From assembly GCA_017430535.1 (NCBI GenBank), contig JAFRMR010000027.1, forward strand, positions 1-64,000: a DNA stretch of 64,000 nucleotides. Direction: 5' to 3'. The notes under the pieces are model-generated. The model was not told the DNA's origin. It worked only from the letters and a program-made list of their open reading frames with translations, and did no database searches. Positions within the stretch are counted from its first letter, which is position 1; each line of letters begins with the position of its first letter. Position numbers and translations under genes: made by a program. This document shows, piece by piece, positions 26,305-35,375 of the stretch. The stretch is from Clostridia bacterium. GTDB lineage: Bacteria > Bacillota > Clostridia > Oscillospirales > Acutalibacteraceae.

Positions 26305-27807
26305 GTGGCAAAGATAAGAAAAGGCAGGGGTTCAAGCCTTTTCCGTAAATACTTTTTCATAACCATGGGCATACTGCTCGCAAGCTTTGTGTTTGCGGGC
26401 ACGGCTCTTATGATTTTCGTTTCCGGCCAGTGGATGAAGGAAAAGATAAACCTGCTGGAAGAGAACACCATAAGCATCACCAAAAATACATCCGATGTGC
26501 TGCTTTCCGAGTATATGGGCCAGAGCGGCAGAGGCGCCGTGCTTATGATTTACAACTCCATAGCCCAGGCCTCCGATGTGCTGGACGGGGACTTCTTTAT
26601 TGTAAATGAAGAGGGCACCGTGGTTTACTGCAAGGAGCTGCTCAGAAATACCGGTATGATGCAGGACGGCAAGTGCCTGCTTCACGGCAACTACCAGATA
26701 CCGGAAAACTTCCTTGAAACCCTTTCCGAGGGCAAAACCATAAAGCTCAACGGCACCCTTGAGGGTCTGCTCGCCAAGGAAAACTTTGTTGTGGGCTGTC
26801 CCATTATCACCAACGATACCTTCCGCGGCGCCGTATTCGGCACAATCCCCATTGCGGACGGCCTGCTGCCCTATATTGCAGGTATTTTCCAGATGTTCTT
26901 CTTCGCCACCCTTTTTGCCTTTGTTTTAACCTTTATCCTTGTTTACCTTACCACCTACACACTTGTAAAACCCCTGAGGCAGATGAGCATTGCCGCAAAG
27001 CAGTACGCCCAGGGAGATTTTTCAAACCGTGTTTATGTGAAACACTCCGTATTTACCCGCCGCAGCCGCACGGAGGTTGATGAACTGGCGGAGGCCTTCA
27101 ACACCATGGCCAAGGAGCTTTCCGCCCTTGAATATTCAAGGCGCAGCTTTGTTTCAAATGTTTCTCATGAACTGAAAACTCCCATGACCACCATAAGCGG
27201 CTTTATTGACGGCATACTTGACGGCACCATAGATGAAAAGGATGAGAAAAAATACCTCTCAATCGTTTCCGAAGAGGTGCGCCGCCTGTCGCGGCTTGTT
27301 ACGGGTATGCTGAATATCAGCAAGCTTGAGGCCGGCAAAATGGAGCTTAACCCGGTGGAGTTTGATATAAGCGAAATGCTCTTCACCACCCTGCTGTCCT
27401 TTGAGCAGATACTTGAGCGCAAAAATATTGATGTGCGCGGCCTTGATTCCGTTACCGAAAACAAAATACGGGCGGATAAGGATATGATAAATCAGGTTAT
27501 ATATAACCTTACGGATAACGCGGTCAAATTCACCCCCGAGGGAGGTTACATCGAGGTTGCCTCCAAGTCCGATGCCGAGAAAGTTATTGTCAAGATAAGA
27601 AACAGCGGCAAGGGCATACCCGAGGAGGAAATAAACCAGATTTTTGAAAGATTCTATAAGGTTGACCGCTCCAGAAGCTACGATACCAAGGGCGCCGGTA
27701 TGGGCCTTTATATAGTCAAAACCCTTATTGAGCTCCACGGCGGCGAAATAACCGCCCGCAGCCAAGAGGGAGAGTACACCGAATTTATATTCTCTTTACC
27801 CAAATAA
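26305..27807 (+). CDS. Membrane sensor histidine kinase
   Basis: About 500 residues. TM1 (about 17-40), an extracytoplasmic sensor region (about 41-190), TM2 (about 195-222), HAMP, then HisKA with the phospho-accepting His in SNVSHELKTPMTTISGF, and HATPase_c (N box NLTDNAVKFTPEGG, FERFYKVDRSRS, G2 box KGAGMGLYIVKT). Pairs with the response regulator upstream. A GTG at 26296 is in frame, but AAGG (26293-26296) is spaced 8 nt from the GTG at 26305, which is preferred. The htrA gene 84 bp downstream suggests envelope-stress sensing. The kinase-htrA pair is bracketed by two copies of the 280-bp repeat. Confidence 0.9.
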   Translation: MAKIRKGRGSSLFRKYFFITMGILLASFVFAGTALMIFVSGQWMKEKINLLEENTISITKNTSDVLLSEYMGQSGRGAVLMIYNSIAQASDVLDGDFFIVNEEGTVVYCKELLRNTGMMQDGKCLLHGNYQIPENFLETLSEGKTIKLNGTLEGLLAKENFVVGCPIITNDTFRGAVFGTIPIADGLLPYIAGIFQMFFFATLFAFVLTFILVYLTTYTLVKPLRQMSIAAKQYAQGDFSNRVYVKHSVFTRRSRTEVDELAEAFNTMAKELSALEYSRRSFVSNVSHELKTPMTTISGFIDGILDGTIDEKDEKKYLSIVSEEVRRLSRLVTGMLNISKLEAGKMELNPVEFDISEMLFTTLLSFEQILERKNIDVRGLDSVTENKIRADKDMINQVIYNLTDNAVKFTPEGGYIEVASKSDAEKVIVKIRNSGKGIPEEEINQIFERFYKVDRSRSYDTKGAGMGLYIVKTLIELHGGEITARSQEGEYTEFIFSLPK

Positions 27808-27891
27808 TCAATTTTCTTTACGGCTTGTTCAAATTGTTTTAAAAATTCAACTTTATACTTGCAACTGTAAAACTCATACGGAGGCAGAAAA

Positions 27892-29589
27892 ATGAACGAC
27901 GATTTTGATTATAAACCCGAAGAATCCTCAGAGCCGGAAGCGCCGGAAGCGCAGGAAAACGGCGCCGCAGAGGCCCCTTACACAGATGTTTTTTCCGGCG
28001 AAAATACGGAAACCGTAGATTTTGAGGCGGAGGCAGCCGCTGCTGCCGCAGATGCCGCAAACAGCGCCGCGGCGGAAACCGAGGCAAAGGCCTACGAAGC
28101 GGCGGATAATATGGGCTATGTGCCCCCCGAAGCTCCCGAAGCAGCAGAGAAACCCGCCGGAGAGCCCGCCCCGGCATATACACAGCCGGAGCCGGAAATC
28201 CCGGTAGTTGAGGCCGAAAGAACAGGCCCCTCCGCTCCCTATAACGCAAACCCCTACAGCTACGGCCAGCCGGGAGCCCAGAACCAGAGCTATCAGTACG
28301 GCTACCAGTACGGTGCATACCGTCAGCCCGTTCAGCAGGAACCTGCAGAGCCCCCGAAAAAAGGAAAAGGCAAAAAGGTCTTCCTTTCAATTATCGCCCT
28401 TATTCTTGTTTTTGCCCTTGGCGTAGGCACATCCTCCCTTTTCGGCAAAACCAGAAATTTCATCACCCCTGCAAAAGATGGCACATCCGAAGCCACAACG
28501 GTTAAAGACGATACTCAGATAACCATTTCCGCCACTCCCTCTGCCTCCAAGGCAAGCGGAGCGGGCCTTACCGCAGCCCAGATTGCGGAAAAGCTCAGCC
28601 CCAGCAATGTGGGAATCCTTGTTTATTCCGATACCGCAGGAGCCACCGCCTCAGGCGAGGGCTCGGGTATTGTAATGGGCACGGATAAGAGCGGCCAGTA
28701 TACATATATTGTTACCTGCGCACATATCCTCAACACCGCAGGCACAAAGTTTAAAGTACAGACTTCCGACGGCACTCTTTATGATGCGGAAAGCGTCGGT
28801 TACGATACAAGAACAGATGTAGGCGTTATCAAGGTTAAAGCCACAAACTTCAAAGCCGCAGAGTTCGGCAATTCCGACGACCTTAAAGTAGGCGACCCGG
28901 TTTACGCCATAGGCAACCCGGGCGGCACGGAGTTTTTCGGCTCCTTCACCGGCGGCTTTGTTTCCGCCATCAACCGCCCCATAAACAGTGAAATCGGCTA
29001 TACCATGAAGTGCATCCAGCACGATGCCACCATTAATCCGGGCAACTCCGGCGGTATGCTGGTTAACCAGTACGGTCAGGTTGTGGGCATCAACTCCCAG
29101 AAGATAAGCGCCACCAACTATGAGAGCATGGGCTTCGCAATCCCCATCACCGCCGCCAAGGAAATCATTGATGACCTTATCCAGTTCGGCTATGTTCCCA
29201 ACAGACCCAAGCTTGGCATAACCTACTACCCGGTAGCGGCCAACTCACAGTACTATATGATTGCCCAGATCAAAGGCCTGCCCGCAGGCACCCTTATCAT
29301 AAACACCATTTCATCCGACAGTTCCCTCAACGGCTCAAATGTACGCAAATATGATATGATTACCGCCGTAAACGGCAAGGAGCTGGATAAATCCGATACC
29401 CTTATTGAAATGATAGATAACGGCAAAGTGGGCGATAAGCTTACCCTTACAATCTGCAGGGTAAACAGCAACTACTCAATCAACGAATTCACCGTTGACG
29501 CCACCCTGGTGGAGGACAGAGGCACAGAGCCGGAAACCACCACCCAGGCCGTAAATCCTTTTGATTTCTACTTCAATTACGGTAATTGA
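27892..29589 (+). CDS. htrA: HtrA-type membrane-anchored serine protease with PDZ domain
   Basis: 565 residues. A long acidic, Ala/Pro/Glu-rich and then Tyr/Gln-rich cytoplasmic N-terminus (1-about 160) precedes one membrane segment (FLSIIALILVFALGVGTSSL). The extracytoplasmic trypsin-like domain (about 230-440) has the full triad: His278 (TCAHIL), Asp309 (TRTDVGVI), Ser386 (NPGNSGGML). A PDZ domain (about 450-545: ITAVNGKELDKSD) follows. It degrades or refolds misfolded exported proteins. Many clostridial HtrAs have shorter N-termini. Behind the kinase gene, so likely controlled by that two-component system. GGAGG precedes the ATG; TATACT lies 37 bp upstream as a possible -10. Confidence 0.93.
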   Translation: MNDDFDYKPEESSEPEAPEAQENGAAEAPYTDVFSGENTETVDFEAEAAAAAADAANSAAAETEAKAYEAADNMGYVPPEAPEAAEKPAGEPAPAYTQPEPEIPVVEAERTGPSAPYNANPYSYGQPGAQNQSYQYGYQYGAYRQPVQQEPAEPPKKGKGKKVFLSIIALILVFALGVGTSSLFGKTRNFITPAKDGTSEATTVKDDTQITISATPSASKASGAGLTAAQIAEKLSPSNVGILVYSDTAGATASGEGSGIVMGTDKSGQYTYIVTCAHILNTAGTKFKVQTSDGTLYDAESVGYDTRTDVGVIKVKATNFKAAEFGNSDDLKVGDPVYAIGNPGGTEFFGSFTGGFVSAINRPINSEIGYTMKCIQHDATINPGNSGGMLVNQYGQVVGINSQKISATNYESMGFAIPITAAKEIIDDLIQFGYVPNRPKLGITYYPVAANSQYYMIAQIKGLPAGTLIINTISSDSSLNGSNVRKYDMITAVNGKELDKSDTLIEMIDNGKVGDKLTLTICRVNSNYSINEFTVDATLVEDRGTEPETTTQAVNPFDFYFNYGN

Positions 29590-29613
29590 TTTTTGATATT
29601 CTCCTCTCATCGG

Positions 29614-29923
29614 AAAACCCGGGTAAGGGCGGATGCTCATAAAACAGTAATACCTCAAAAAGCAATCTTTGCGCATCTTGTGCAGGCATTCCTCCTCGGA
29701 ATACAGCTAAGTATTCCTCGTCGTCAAAACCTGCAAATATGCACAAATCTCATCTTTTTGAGGTGCAAAGCAGTTTTCTCGTGAAAAATAAGCCGCAGAA
29801 CAAGGAAGATTTGCGAAACATACTTTGTGTATGGTGAACAAATCTGACGATGTGCTGCGGTTTTAGTTTTCCGCGAAAACCAATACTGATTTACGAACAT
29901 CCGCCCAATGCTCCCGGGTTTTT
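29614..29923 (+). terminator. Intrinsic terminator of htrA split by a 280-bp element (copy 2)
   Basis: Perfect arms AAAACCCGGG (29614-29623) and CCCGGGTTTTT (29913-29923) enclose the repeat at 29627-29906. The outer stem differs in sequence from that of copy 1, so it belongs to the host site rather than the element. Confidence 0.65.
29627..29906. repeat. 280-bp structured dispersed repeat, copy 2
   Basis: Same orientation and exact length as copy 1. Junctions are the same: AA before GGGCGG and AATGC after CCGCCC. Substitutions avoid most of the predicted stems, with a few exceptions (for instance ATGCAC in one arm). Confidence 0.85.
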
Positions 29924-29943
29924 CATTTATATATGATTTTATC

Positions 29944-30957
29944 TCACTTCAGCAATTCCAGCAAATCATCAAGCTTTGCCGTGGCAAGGCATACGCAGGT
30001 ATCCGATGCGCCGTAATAGATTTTTACCTCGCCGTCATCCTCCAGCACCATTCCGCAGGGGAAAATCACATTATGCCGGAAGCCCTCTTCCGTTTCCTCG
30101 GGAGTTTCGGGGGCAATCAGGGGTTTATCGTAAAGTGCAATCACTTTTGAGGGGTCCTCGCAGTCCAGCAGCATAAGCCCGGCGGTGTATCGCTTTTTCC
30201 AGCTCTGCTCCCAGCCGTTCTTACCCCTTGAATCATCTCTGTCAACCGCGTGGAACAGGGTGAGCCAGCCTTTCTCCGTCTTTACGGGGGGAGCCGTGGG
30301 TCCTATTTTATCGTTTACCCAGTTTACGCTTTCCGTGCCAAGCAGCAGCTTGCTCCTGCCCCAGTATATCAGATCCGGCGAGCGGGAAATCCATATATCA
30401 AACTTTTCGTTATTTCGGCTGTAAACCGGCATAGGTCGCTCAAGGCGCACATACTCTCCGCCGATTTTTTCGGGGAACAGGGCCATATTGCGGTTATCCG
30501 GCACGCTCATGCTGATAATGCGGAAAGATTTCAGGTCATCGCTGAGCTCCGCAATCGCTCCCTGCAGGCCGTGGCGGGTATCCGCCGCAAGGCACAGGTA
30601 AAGCTTCCCGTCAATTATTGTAATCCTTGGGTCATAGTACCGCTTAAGCTCCGGGTCCTTGCACGGATCGTTACTGTCCGCAAGGGGTACGCTGTCAAAC
30701 ACCCAGCCGTCAATTCCGTTTTTGCTGCGGGCAACGCCTATGCTTGTGCCGGCAAATTTTTTATTCTCATTTTCATATAGTTCCCTGCTTGTGCCGTAAT
30801 CGTTGCGGAATACCATTATATATTCGCCCCGGTATTTCACAACCCCTGCGTTGAATACAAGGGAGCAGGGGTAAGGCAGATCGGAGGCGGTTATTATTGG
30901 TTTTTCCCTCTTTTTTATGCAGGGATGGGTTTTCAGTTCAGGCAGTACGGGCGGCAT
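29944..30957 (-). CDS. GH130 mannoside phosphorylase-like enzyme
   Basis: 337 residues, cytoplasmic, five-bladed beta-propeller family. GH130 members phosphorolyse beta-1,4-mannosyl-glucose or beta-mannooligosaccharides to mannose-1-phosphate; some are hydrolases. Motifs: FNAGVVKYRGEYIMVFRNDY, KRYYDPRIT (the Asp in the catalytic region), NMALFPEK, WISRSPDLIYWG, GPTAPPVKTEKGW and YYGASDT. Exact substrate cannot be read from sequence. It is convergent with htrA, with the split terminator between them, and may be co-transcribed with the phosphatase gene upstream (21-bp gap). Confidence 0.9.
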   Translation of the reverse strand: MPPVLPELKTHPCIKKREKPIITASDLPYPCSLVFNAGVVKYRGEYIMVFRNDYGTSRELYENENKKFAGTSIGVARSKNGIDGWVFDSVPLADSNDPCKDPELKRYYDPRITIIDGKLYLCLAADTRHGLQGAIAELSDDLKSFRIISMSVPDNRNMALFPEKIGGEYVRLERPMPVYSRNNEKFDIWISRSPDLIYWGRSKLLLGTESVNWVNDKIGPTAPPVKTEKGWLTLFHAVDRDDSRGKNGWEQSWKKRYTAGLMLLDCEDPSKVIALYDKPLIAPETPEETEEGFRHNVIFPCGMVLEDDGEVKIYYGASDTCVCLATAKLDDLLELLK

Positions 30958-30978
30958 ATTATTTCCCCTTTCCTCTGT

Positions 30979-31659
30979 TTACAGCAGGTGTCCGGTGCGG
31001 TTTACATAATCAAACACCATATCGCCGTATTTGTTGGTGCCGGGCTCATAAAAATCAATCTTTGTTACCCCTGTGTTGCTCAGGCGGAAATCATAAAAGG
31101 GTTCCCTGTCCCTGAGCCCCGTAAGGTAAAAGATAATATAGGTAAGGAATCCGGCGTGGCCGGTAATCAGCACCTTTTCGCCGCTTGTGTGCCGGGCAAA
31201 AATGTAATCCAGCGCCTTTCCGGCCCTTTCAAAATATCTCTCCTCATTTTCCCCGGGGGTATCGTCGGGTATAACAAAGCTCATGCCCTCCCTGCCCGGG
31301 GCGGGGGCAAGGTTAACCTCCGGGTTTTCCCCCTGCAGTTCCTCAAGGCTCTTGCCCGGGTATTCCGGGTTAACCGATATTTCGCAGAGCTCCGGCAAAA
31401 TCAGAATCTCTTTGCCTGCCTGCCGTTTTGCAATCTCCGCCGCCGTTGCGGCAGCCCTTCTCAGTCCGCTGGAGTAAATGCAGGCAAATTCCGTATCTCT
31501 CAGGAATTTCCCCAGCTTTTCCGCCTGGGAAACCCCCTTTTCAGTAAGTGCGGGGTCTTCTCTTTCCATCAGGGAATCCCCGGGGTCAATGCCCGCATTG
31601 CCCCGGCTTTCGCCGTGGCGCACAAGATAAAGTTCTCTGAGTAATATTCCGTCTGCCAT
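30979..31659 (-). CDS. Histidine phosphatase family protein
   Basis: 226 residues, phosphoglycerate mutase-like fold. Catalytic RHG motif (YLVRHGESRGNAG), the second-half motif YSSGLRRAAATA, the Glu near 84, and the second catalytic His in ITGHAGF. Could be a phosphoglycerate mutase-like or small-molecule phosphatase; substrate unknown. AAGGA is spaced 8 nt before the ATG. Lies between the zinc-ribbon gene and GH130, all leftward. Confidence 0.9.
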   Translation of the reverse strand: MADGILLRELYLVRHGESRGNAGIDPGDSLMEREDPALTEKGVSQAEKLGKFLRDTEFACIYSSGLRRAAATAAEIAKRQAGKEILILPELCEISVNPEYPGKSLEELQGENPEVNLAPAPGREGMSFVIPDDTPGENEERYFERAGKALDYIFARHTSGEKVLITGHAGFLTYIIFYLTGLRDREPFYDFRLSNTGVTKIDFYEPGTNKYGDMVFDYVNRTGHLL

Positions 31660-31675
31660 AATAAAATCCTTTTTA

Positions 31676-31909
31676 TCAGTAATCAGATTTTTTTCTGTCC
31701 TTTTTCTTAAGCAGCTTTTCCGGGTCCTTTACATAGCTGCGCAGCACGCTGCCGCAGTTTCTGCACACAGAGTGGTAAAGCTCGGTACCCCCCAGCTTGT
31801 TTTTTGGTGAGACAACCGCGCCGTAATATGACTGAAAAGCTTCAATAATCTCCGTGCCGCCGCAGTAGGGGCACCTTTTTACATATTTATCGGTTAAGTA
31901 TTCTTCCAT
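31676..31909 (-). CDS. Small zinc-ribbon protein
   Basis: 77 residues with two CxxC pairs (RCPYCGG near 12 and CRNCG near 50) and a Lys-rich end (KKKDRKKSD). This is a typical small zinc ribbon, possibly binding nucleic acid or ribosome; function unknown. GGAG precedes its ATG, and the preceding gene (CD1247 family) ends with a terminator, so it may depend on read-through or its own weak promoter. Confidence 0.75.
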   Translation of the reverse strand: MEEYLTDKYVKRCPYCGGTEIIEAFQSYYGAVVSPKNKLGGTELYHSVCRNCGSVLRSYVKDPEKLLKKKDRKKSDY

Positions 31910-31920
31910 AATATCTCCTT

Positions 31921-31955
31921 AAAAAACAGAGCCCGGCGGTGATTCCGGGCTCTGT
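31921..31955 (-). terminator. Terminator after the CD1247-family gene
   Basis: On the minus strand ACAGAGCCCGG / CCGGGCTCTGT around an 8-nt loop followed by six T. It separates efp-CD1247 from the zinc-ribbon and phosphatase genes. Confidence 0.8.
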
Positions 31956-31968
31956 AATACGATGCTTA

Positions 31969-32376
31969 TTATTCGTCTTCCGCGTCCTCGTCGTCAAACT
32001 CAAGGTCAAACTCAAGCTTTTCGCCGCAGGCGGGGCACTGAACGCTTCCTTCGTCAAGGATATCGCCGTCAACAGTGATAACTTCACCGCAGGAGGGGCA
32101 TTCAACATCATACAACTCCTCATCGCAGCAGCAGTCGTCATCATCACAGCAGCAGCCGTCTTCGTAAACGCATTCCTCAAGATCTGCAAGATCCTCATCC
32201 ACTGCGTCAAGCTGATCGGCAAAAACATCAAGATCCTCGTCGATATCATCAACCAGGCCTGCCATTTCATCAATCACATCAATAATGGCCTTGATAAGCT
32301 TTTCGTTTTTGCTGTCTCCCAGTTCCATGCCCTCTGCAAGGCCCTTGAGGTAAGCAGCTTTTTCGGTCATAGACAT
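31969..32376 (-). CDS. CD1247-family acidic zinc-ribbon protein
   Basis: 135 residues. The N-terminal helical part (SMTEKAAYLKGLAEGMELGD) matches what is named the CD1247 N-terminal domain in clostridia. The centre is extremely acidic and has two CCC clusters (GCCCDDDDCCCDEE). The C-terminus is a zinc ribbon (CPSCGEVITVDG, CPACGEKLEFD). It directly follows efp (36 bp), a pairing I know from other Firmicutes. Role unknown; a link to translation or EF-P is an inference from context. Confidence 0.85.
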   Translation of the reverse strand: MSMTEKAAYLKGLAEGMELGDSKNEKLIKAIIDVIDEMAGLVDDIDEDLDVFADQLDAVDEDLADLEECVYEDGCCCDDDDCCCDEELYDVECPSCGEVITVDGDILDEGSVQCPACGEKLEFDLEFDDEDAEDE

Positions 32377-32412
32377 AAAAACACCTCCGTTTTTAGCTTA
32401 TATAATTCCGGT

Positions 32413-32970
32413 TTAGCCTCTGGAAAGGTACTCGCCGGTACGGGTATCAATAACAATCATTTCGCCCTCTTCAATAAAGAGAGGAACCTTTACCTCGGCG
32501 CCGGTTTCAACGGTAGCGGGCTTGGTGGCGTTGGTAGCCGTGTTGCCTGCAAAGCCGGGATCGGTCTGGGTAACCTGAAGGGTAACGCTGTTGGGGGGCT
32601 CTACGCCGAAAACATTGCCCTTGTAGGAAAGCACGCGGCAGGTCTCGTTCTCTTTGACAAACTTGAAATTATCGGGCAGGGTGGCGGCGCCGATGGGAAC
32701 CATATCGTAGGTTTCCGGGTCCATAAAATAATAGAGGTCGCCGTCGTTATAGGAATACTCCATATCCTTGCGCTCAATATAAGCGGTGGGGAATTTATCG
32801 GTAGGGCTGAAGGTACGCTCAACAACCGCTCCGCCGATAACATTTCTTATTTTTGTTCTTACAAAAGCAGCGCCTTTGCCGGGCTTAACATGCTGGAACT
32901 CTATAATCTGATAAACCTGGCCTTCCATTTCAAAGGTAACGCCGTTTCTGAAATCACCTGCTGATACCAT
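32413..32970 (-). CDS. efp: Elongation factor P
   Basis: 185 residues, three OB-like domains. Relieves ribosome stalling at polyproline stretches. Matches the family throughout: [37 protein letters not shown] (Lys at the tip of the KPGKG loop, site of modification in other bacteria) and [21 protein letters not shown]. No EpmA/EarP-type modification gene is visible in the window. GGAG precedes its ATG; own promoter at 33013-33041. Confidence 0.98.
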   Translation of the reverse strand: MVSAGDFRNGVTFEMEGQVYQIIEFQHVKPGKGAAFVRTKIRNVIGGAVVERTFSPTDKFPTAYIERKDMEYSYNDGDLYYFMDPETYDMVPIGAATLPDNFKFVKENETCRVLSYKGNVFGVEPPNSVTLQVTQTDPGFAGNTATNATKPATVETGAEVKVPLFIEEGEMIVIDTRTGEYLSRG

Positions 32971-33012
32971 AAAATTTTCTCCTTATACAAAGTTTTTATG
33001 ATTAACAATACT

Positions 33013-33041
33013 ATTTTATACTATTCCCTGTTGTTTTTCAA
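33013..33041 (-). promoter_or_regulatory. efp promoter
   Basis: Minus strand TTGAAA (33036-33041), 17-bp spacer, TAAAAT (33013-33018), between the M24 peptidase and efp. Confidence 0.6.
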
Positions 33042-33055
33042 GTGCTTTTTTCAAG

Positions 33056-34111
33056 TTAAAGCACTATAAGATTTTTGGGGGCTTCTGTAAGGTTTTCCGC
33101 CGAATTCTCGGTAACATAAAGCATATCCTCTATGCGCACCCCGAATTTACCCGGCAGGTAGATGCCCGGCTCCGCCGTAACCACATCCCCGGGCCTTAAG
33201 GTTTCCTCGCTGCGGTAGGATACCGTAGGGGGCTCGTGGATATCTATGCCCACCCCGTGGCCTGTGCCGTGGGTAAAAAACTCTGCATAACCGGCTTTCT
33301 CAATAATCTGCCTTGCGGCGGCATCCGCATCGGCGCATTTTGCCCCGGGTTTTACGGCCTCAGCGGCAGCTTTCTGGGCTTCAAGCACGGTGTTATAAAC
33401 CTTTTCCTGCTCGTCGCTCACATACCCCAGGGCCACGGTCCTTGTCATATCGCTGTGGTAGCCCCGGTAAAGCGCGCCGTAATCCATGGTGATAAAATCC
33501 CCTTTTTCCACAGGCTTTTCCGTGGGCACCCCGTGGGGCATTGAGGTGTTTTTTCCGCTGATTGCTATGGTTTCAAAGGAAAGGCCGTCCGCTCCGTTTT
33601 TAAGCATATAAAACTCCAGCTCCAGCCTTATTTCCTTTTCCGTTACCCCTTCTTTTATGAAGGAGAGTATGTGCTTAAAAGCTCCCTCGGCAATCCTCTG
33701 GGCTTTTATAATTCTTTCTTTTTCCTCAAGGGATTTTTTTCGCCTCAGGTTCCTTGTAAGCTCATCTGTTTTTTCGGGAGCAAGCTCCCGCTCAAGGGCT
33801 TTTTCAAGGGCTTTGAATTCCCTTAAAGTCAGCTTTTCCTCTTCTGTATAAACCTTTGTTATGCCTTCCGCCTCAAGGGCGCTCTTTACATCCTCACTTA
33901 CCTTTTTAAGCAGACGGATTTCATCGCAGTTTTTCGCTTTGCTCTGCGCCGCCTCAATATATCTGCCGTCCATAAAAAGAACAGCTTTTTTCGGGGTAAC
34001 AAGCAGGTAACCGTCGGACGCCTCAAAATCCGTGTAATATCTTCTGTTTTCCGGTGAGGATATGAGAAAGGCCTCCCCGGCTTTAAGCTCATTCTTCAGA
34101 TAATCAGTCAT
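33056..34111 (-). CDS. Xaa-Pro aminopeptidase/dipeptidase (M24B family)
   Basis: 351 residues. N-terminal creatinase-like domain (1-about 125) and a pita-bread metallopeptidase domain (about 130-350). Metal ligands visible: Asp in FITMDYGALYRGY and SDMTRT, His in THGTGHGVGID, Glu in TAEPGIYLPG and the last Glu in GVRIEDML. It cleaves peptide bonds next to proline in the cytoplasm. The gene upstream of efp in many Firmicutes is of this type. Start overlaps the maf stop by 8 nt. Confidence 0.94.
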   Translation of the reverse strand: MTDYLKNELKAGEAFLISSPENRRYYTDFEASDGYLLVTPKKAVLFMDGRYIEAAQSKAKNCDEIRLLKKVSEDVKSALEAEGITKVYTEEEKLTLREFKALEKALERELAPEKTDELTRNLRRKKSLEEKERIIKAQRIAEGAFKHILSFIKEGVTEKEIRLELEFYMLKNGADGLSFETIAISGKNTSMPHGVPTEKPVEKGDFITMDYGALYRGYHSDMTRTVALGYVSDEQEKVYNTVLEAQKAAAEAVKPGAKCADADAAARQIIEKAGYAEFFTHGTGHGVGIDIHEPPTVSYRSEETLRPGDVVTAEPGIYLPGKFGVRIEDMLYVTENSAENLTEAPKNLIVL

Positions 34112-34679
34112 CGCTTATTTCACCCTGAATCTTTTTAAGCTCTTTTACAACTCTTGCGATGGGGAGCCCTACAATATTGTAATAATCCCCTTCAATGCTC
34201 TCCACAAAAACGCAGCCCTTGCCCTGTATTCCGTAGCCCCCGGCCTTATCCATGGGCTCGCCGGTTTTAACATAGTGCAGGGCCTCGGTGTAGCTTATCT
34301 CATAAAATTTAACCTTGCTGGTCACATGGAAAACCCGGCTGTGCTTGCCTTTTGTAAGGCAGACCCCGGTTATTACCTGATGCTCCCGGCCGGAAAGGCT
34401 CAGCAGCATGTTGATTGCATCCTCGGTGTTTTTTGGCTTGCCCAGAATGTTGCCGTCCAGCACAACCACCGTATCCGCGCCGATTATAACAGCCTCATCG
34501 TTTATCTCGGAAACGGCCTCCGCCTTTTCCCTGGCAAGGTATTCCACCGCCTGCTCCGGGGTATAGCCCTCGGGGATGGTTTCATCAATATTCTTAACGC
34601 AGAGTGAGTATTTTATATCCGCCTGGGAGAGCAGCTCCTGCCTGCGGGGGGATGATGACGCAAGTATTACTCTGTCCAT
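34104..34679 (-). CDS. maf: Maf-type nucleoside triphosphate pyrophosphatase
   Basis: 191 residues. Maf proteins hydrolyse dTTP/UTP or modified nucleotides to monophosphates and were linked to septum inhibition. Motifs: LASSSPRRQELLSQ at the N-terminus, IGADTVVVLDG, and GYGIQGKGCVFVE. It overlaps NUDIX by 13 nt and the M24 peptidase by 8 nt, so the three are one operon. Confidence 0.95.
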   Translation of the reverse strand: MDRVILASSSPRRQELLSQADIKYSLCVKNIDETIPEGYTPEQAVEYLAREKAEAVSEINDEAVIIGADTVVVLDGNILGKPKNTEDAINMLLSLSGREHQVITGVCLTKGKHSRVFHVTSKVKFYEISYTEALHYVKTGEPMDKAGGYGIQGKGCVFVESIEGDYYNIVGLPIARVVKELKKIQGEISDD

Positions 34680-35224
34680 TTTATCTTTCCCCTTTTCACA
34701 AGTTCGTTCACTTTGAATATGAGGGCCTGAGTTTTGCCGTCCTTTATCTCATTGGTCATAACCATTTCAAGGGCTTTTTCAAGGGGAATTTTAAGGGTCT
34801 CAAGGAACTCGTCCTCATCAAGGTGCATATTTGTTTTTGTAAGCCCGCAGGCGGCGTAAAGGTGGATAACCTCGCCGCAGTAGCCGGGGGTGGGGTAGAA
34901 TTTGCCCAGGTCAAAATACTCAGCGGCAACGGTGCCCGTCTCCTCCTCCAGCTCTCTTTTGCCCGCCTCAAAGGGGTCCTCCCCTTTTTCAAGCTTGCCG
35001 GCAGGCAGCTCAAGCAGCTCCTCCTCATAAGCGTAGCGGAACTGCCGCACAAAGATAAGCTCGCCCTTATCCGTAACCGGGGCTATACATACCCCTCCGT
35101 TATGGTCAACTATCTCTCTGCCGGCGGTTTTGCCGTTGGGCAGTGAAACCGTATCCCTGCGCAGGGTAAGGATTTTTCCCTCAAATATAATGTTGCTTTC
35201 CAGTTTTTTCTCTGTGAGATCCAT
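34667..35224 (-). CDS. NUDIX hydrolase, ADP-ribose pyrophosphatase type
   Basis: About 185 residues. Nudix box GKRELEEETGTVAAEY, preceded by EELLELPAGKLEKGEDP as in NudF/ADP-ribose pyrophosphatases. An open frame extends upstream to 35290, but GGAGAT is spaced for the ATG at 35224 (MDLTEKKLES), and the promoter -10 lies at 35262-35267, so the shorter start is chosen. First gene of the operon NUDIX-maf-M24. Confidence 0.93.
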   Translation of the reverse strand: MDLTEKKLESNIIFEGKILTLRRDTVSLPNGKTAGREIVDHNGGVCIAPVTDKGELIFVRQFRYAYEEELLELPAGKLEKGEDPFEAGKRELEEETGTVAAEYFDLGKFYPTPGYCGEVIHLYAACGLTKTNMHLDEDEFLETLKIPLEKALEMVMTNEIKDGKTQALIFKVNELVKRGKIKWTE

Positions 35225-35261
35225 AAATATCTCCGTTTCATTCCGAAATTCTTTCGGCGGA

Positions 35262-35290
35262 ATTATACCACTTTCCCGCGGTGCAGTCAA
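35262..35290 (-). promoter_or_regulatory. Promoter of the NUDIX-maf-M24 operon
   Basis: Minus strand TTGACT (35285-35290), 17-bp spacer, TATAAT (35262-35267). Divergent from the MFS promoter at 35314. Confidence 0.8.
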
Positions 35291-35313
35291 TTAAGTATAA
35301 TACCCACTGCAGA

Positions 35314-35342
35314 TTGACAGGTGTTTTATTATATGATAAAAT
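35314..35342 (+). promoter_or_regulatory. Promoter of the MFS transporter
   Basis: TTGACA (35314-35319), 17-bp spacer, TAAAAT (35337-35342), 33 bp before the ATG, with AAGGAG between. Confidence 0.8.
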
Positions 35343-35375
35343 TTATTTATTCCCGTGAAAAGGAGAAAAATATAA

